Origin: Branchiostoma floridae | Taxonomy: Eukaryota; Chordata; Leptocardii; Amphioxiformes; Branchiostomatidae | DNA length: 52,673 nucleotides | Direction of reading: 5' to 3' | NCBI RefSeq assembly: GCF_000003815.2 | Contig: NC_049992.1 | Span: 1,309,566-1,362,238 of the forward strand | Program-made: the position numbers and the translations under genes | The notes under the pieces: model-generated | What the model saw: the letters and a program-made list of their open reading frames with translations, nothing else | Told to the model about the DNA's origin: nothing | Database searches by the model: none | Shown: positions 49,715-52,673 of the stretch, piece by piece | Position numbering within the stretch: position 1 is the first letter of the stretch | Layout: every line of letters begins with the position of its first letter

Positions 49715-51196
49715 TTACAGATTGCGAACAAAGTTTCCAGGCCGTATCATCATCTTGGTGGCTTTCAGTGAGTAGTACGAACCTTTCCAGCCGACCCAGT
49801 AAACACCCCACCCTGTGTCAGAACCGTGGTAGTCCTCTGGCTGGAAGTAGAGACCATTCAGAACAGCGCGAGCACAAGCGTCATACCACCAGCCTCCTGA
49901 ACGATCCTGAGCACAGTGACCACTACTCCACACATCATTGTCCCTATCTCTAGCACTGAATTTCATACCATTATGGACAGCCAAAGAGTCCCCAGCATCC
50001 CCACTGTACCCCCCGATGCGCAGTGTATAATCTGTACTCTCATCCCCAACATTGAAGGTGTCATATCTAGCATGGGCAGTGTTACCTTCCCAGTCTTCTA
50101 GCTGCACATATAACTCATAGTTAGTCTGGGATGTTACGTTGTGAATTTTATCCAGACCAAGCCAGTGTTCCCCCTCGACCCTTCCAAACCCATTTTTGTA
50201 GTCTGCCCAGTTTCTGTGAAAGTTGAGTCTCCCGTCAAACCTCCTCTGTATGACAGTCCAGCCCCCACCGTCTGTAGTCATGTCACAGAACACGTCAAAG
50301 TTGCCATAGTAAGACTCAGGTTTGATGGGGAAGACTCCATCGTGTACTGAGTTTGTCCAGTAGAGTAGAGGGAAAAGGTCTGCACAGTCTTCAAAGTGGG
50401 CCGCACCTGGGGGAGGGTCGTTCCTCTGGACTTCCGCATGTTGGTTCAGGCTTTCATCTGTAAATATATTCAACATCATCGTAATCATTGATTAACAAGC
50501 AATAGCAAACATAAAAATGGTCGCATATATTGTGTATTATATGAAGTAGATCTGCACGGTCATCGAATGTTGACGGTTTTTTGTTTCGTCAGCATGTTTG
50601 GGTGTCATGGTGATGTCAGGTTCTTCAGTGAGTAAACACATGAAACTGAGACCTCCTTTCCATTGAGCGACAAAAATAAATTTATGTTACCCTTTTTTTT
50701 AGAGGATATGAAGTACGATGTAAAAGCATGCTTTACAAATAACACGAAACGTAAAAGATCACTGATTGTCGTCATTTGTCCATGACCTTCATTAATCGAT
50801 CTGTCAAGTTTTAGTCACTAATCGGTCGATCCTCTAGTGGAAAGGGGGTGTAAGGAAAACATAGTGGGAAATCTAGTAGAAGTCCTACAATCCGATAACT
50901 ATATCATAAAATGTTACGAGAAAAGTAAAGAAATTTGCTGAACACCCTTTGCTGATCTTAAGCCTCACTAGAACGAACTGAAGAAGAGTGATGGAAGTTA
51001 CTCAAAACGTCCGGAAGAAAATCTCCAAATTTTGTTCAGTTGTATAGATTGAAATATTGTTTAACTGGATGTCTAACCTTCATTAACGTGTCAGCTTACC
51101 ATGTGTGCCCGCTTCCCCTGGTATGTTGCCCCCGACATCTGCCCCTGTTCCCACCTGTGTCCAGGCTATGGCGCAGATAACCCACAGTACGAGCAT
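49715..51196 (-). CDS. Fibrinogen-related lectin (FREP4)
   Basis: Exons 51196-51100 and 50457-49715 (840 nt, 279 residues). The signal is MLVLWVICAIAWTQVGTGAD, paired with FREP3. The linker is GGNIPGEAGTHDESLNQHAE. The complete FReD has DCADLFPLLYWTNSVHDGVF, CDMTTDGGGWTVIQRRFDG, GEHWLGLDKIHNVT, DRDNDV, CAQDRSGGWWYDAC and TKMMIRPGN. A leader exon 51707-51647 (end AACTAAAG/GTGCGT) precedes it under a TATA box. The first part of the FReD exon (DESL.QHAE.QRNDPP) is closest to FREP1 while the signal exon is closest to FREP3. That suggests exchange between paralogs. Confidence 0.87.
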
Positions 51197-51434
51197 GGTC
51201 ACCTGTAGAAACAATGGTCACATAGACTGCCTTCAGTGCTTTTATGCTTCATTCTTTGACTGAACAAGACAACGACTGACAATGGTGGAAAAATTGGGCG
51301 TAATCTCATACTAGTAAAAATTCATTGAAGATCTTATCTTCCACTAGTCGTGACAGAGAAAGTAGACATCATGAACAGATTTACAAGTTCCTTGTACAAT
51401 GAATTGTGGATGACGGCTTAACGTCCCGTCCTAA

Positions 51435-51545
51435 GCGGCCCTTTTCAGTAGTGTGTATGTCGCGGAAACGACACAGCCGGAATTCGAACTCCATCCTCTC
51501 GGTCCAGAAGCAGGGGTGTTAACTACTAGACTACGCACTCTTGGT
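51435..51545 (-). mobile_element. tRNA-derived SINE head upstream of FREP4
   Basis: Minus strand: GAGTGCGTAGTCTAGTAG and an intact B box GGAGTTCGAATTCCGG. Paralogous to 47060-47190. Confidence 0.65.
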
Positions 51546-51733
51546 CTTACTGTGTGTTTTGTTTTAAGCACATTACCTGTAACAGGGGACATGTTGCACA
51601 TTGTTTGCCTGACAACAAGGTAAGAAGAAAGTATAATCAGACGCACCTTTAGTTTCACACCGTGCACTGGTCGAGAAATGGCTTCCGGTCTGCTTCTGCT
51701 TCTACAATGATCTACCTCGACGAGTTGCCGTGC

Positions 51734-51740
51734 TTTTATA
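51734..51740 (-). promoter_or_regulatory. TATA box of FREP4
   Basis: TATAAAAGCACGGCA, shared with FREP3, on the minus strand about 90 nt upstream of the leader-exon donor. Confidence 0.6.
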
Positions 51741-52284
51741 ACCAAATTTTTTTCAGTAAAGCCCGCTAATGCCCACAGGATAGGGGTTATAATTAGTATT
51801 CCTGTTGATTCAAAGCGCCGTTCATCCGTTGTACTCTGGACTTGTAGATAGCTGTAAGAGCTACGCTTGTTTGAAGGTCATGTGACATGAACATATGCTG
51901 GTAACTTTAAAGATAATTCATGTAGATATGCTGAACTTTTTTGCTACCTGAATCATTTATGGGGATAGAGAATATCAGAGGAGAATGGCCATTTACGTCC
52001 GTCACACCTTTACAACGAGGGACTAACTGTGCACTCTCAATGCACTTGCGTCAAATCACTGCGGGCTTCGTTCACTGCGTCACTGTTTTGTTATTTTCTC
52101 CGATTTTCTATAATTCAGATATTGCGTAATACTTGTATGACTAACAAGACGACAAAATAGACAAAAAAAGTAAGAAAATTCGTTCTTTATCCCTGAAATT
52201 CGTTGTTGATATCTTTCGAACCCCGCAGTGACGCAAACTTGAAGCAAATGCAGTTAGAGTGCACCTTACGCCTATAGGGAGGTG

Positions 52285-52600
52285 TCATTTGTTTGTGCGG
52301 GCTGATGGTAACTGACAAATGTGTATGGTATGTCGCCTACCTGCCAAGTCTGTGTATTTCACAATATTTGACGACTACAACAGAAAGGGGAGCTTTGTAT
52401 TTTTGTTTTGTTTGTTTGTACGAGCTACGTACGGAACTGCTGTAACGGTTAGGGTGCGCGGCACCTGACCACGTCCGGCATTTCACCTACAGAGAATAAA
52501 AATTATGTAAACCATAAAGTTAAGAAACCTGACTCATGACAAGCCACACTAAACATGTGGGCTGTAGTTTATTTTTTTCGCTCAATTGAACAGAACAGTA
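52285..52600 (+). pseudogene. Decayed copy of PAN/LRR exon 17 unit and flank
   Basis: CGGGCTGATGGTAACTGACA, ACCTGCCAAGTCTGTGTATT and GACGACTACAACAGAAAGG, then a GTTTG tract and TACGAGCT, correspond to the 36932-38765 array. The following AAACATGTGGGCTGTAGTTTATT matches the FREP1 3' flank near 38890-38915. Substitutions remove coding capacity. A further FREP unit is expected just right of the window. Confidence 0.75.
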
Positions 52601-52673
52601 GGTAAATATATATTTCATAGAATGTTGCCAGCATCCATGTTAGCTATAGTGATCATCACTTGAGCAACGTCAT

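Noticed and set aside
39267-50350. Plus-strand frames over the FREP exons
   Set aside because: Antisense shadows of the fibrinogen domain, repeated in each paralog.

Overview
The window looks like nuclear DNA of an invertebrate chordate, most likely a lancelet (Branchiostoma). The reasons are multi-exon genes with GT-AG introns, PAN, LRR and fibrinogen-domain secreted proteins in tandem or nested arrangements, tRNA-derived SINEs, many small hairpin and TIR elements, and minisatellites built across exon-intron borders. From memory, such border-spanning minisatellites were reported in amphioxus as 'mirages'; this should be verified. There are three assembly gaps (7081-7742, 41441-41547, 43507-43606).

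Layout. (1) About 0.7-24.5 kb, + strand: the 3' part of a kexin/furin-type subtilase (catalytic domain, P domain, probable GPI tail) in ten exons. Two of its long introns each hold an antisense gene. One is a three-exon LRR transmembrane protein (8170-3554) with a YAVAY-repeat tail. The other is a six-exon, 136-aa secreted protein (15512-11618) whose C-terminus resembles a light-harvesting/one-helix (HLIP-like) motif. (2) About 25-38.8 kb, + strand: a 17-exon gene joining signal peptide, three PAN/Apple-like domains, a hevein-like Cys-rich module, LRRs and an unrecognised C-terminal region. No stop codon is found, so its 3' end lies outside or has been lost. (3) About 38.9-51.8 kb, - strand: four complete or nearly complete fibrinogen-related (FREP/ficolin-like) lectin genes, a truncated FREP relic and relic linker exons, all from tandem segmental duplication. 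A degenerate piece of the exon array of gene (2) recurs at the far right edge, so the FREP block either sits inside that gene or carries copies of it.

A recurrent feature of both + strand genes is local tandem duplication of exon edges together with their splice sites, often joined by GTTT repeats, from two up to about 13 copies. The antisense genes and the FREPs lack it. Introns are otherwise filled with SINEs, a LINE fragment, hAT-, Harbinger- and foldback-type MITEs and Penelope-like hairpin relics. All exon structures were deduced by eye from splice consensus, reading phase and protein similarity. The phases close exactly for every gene given, but no transcript data were available.
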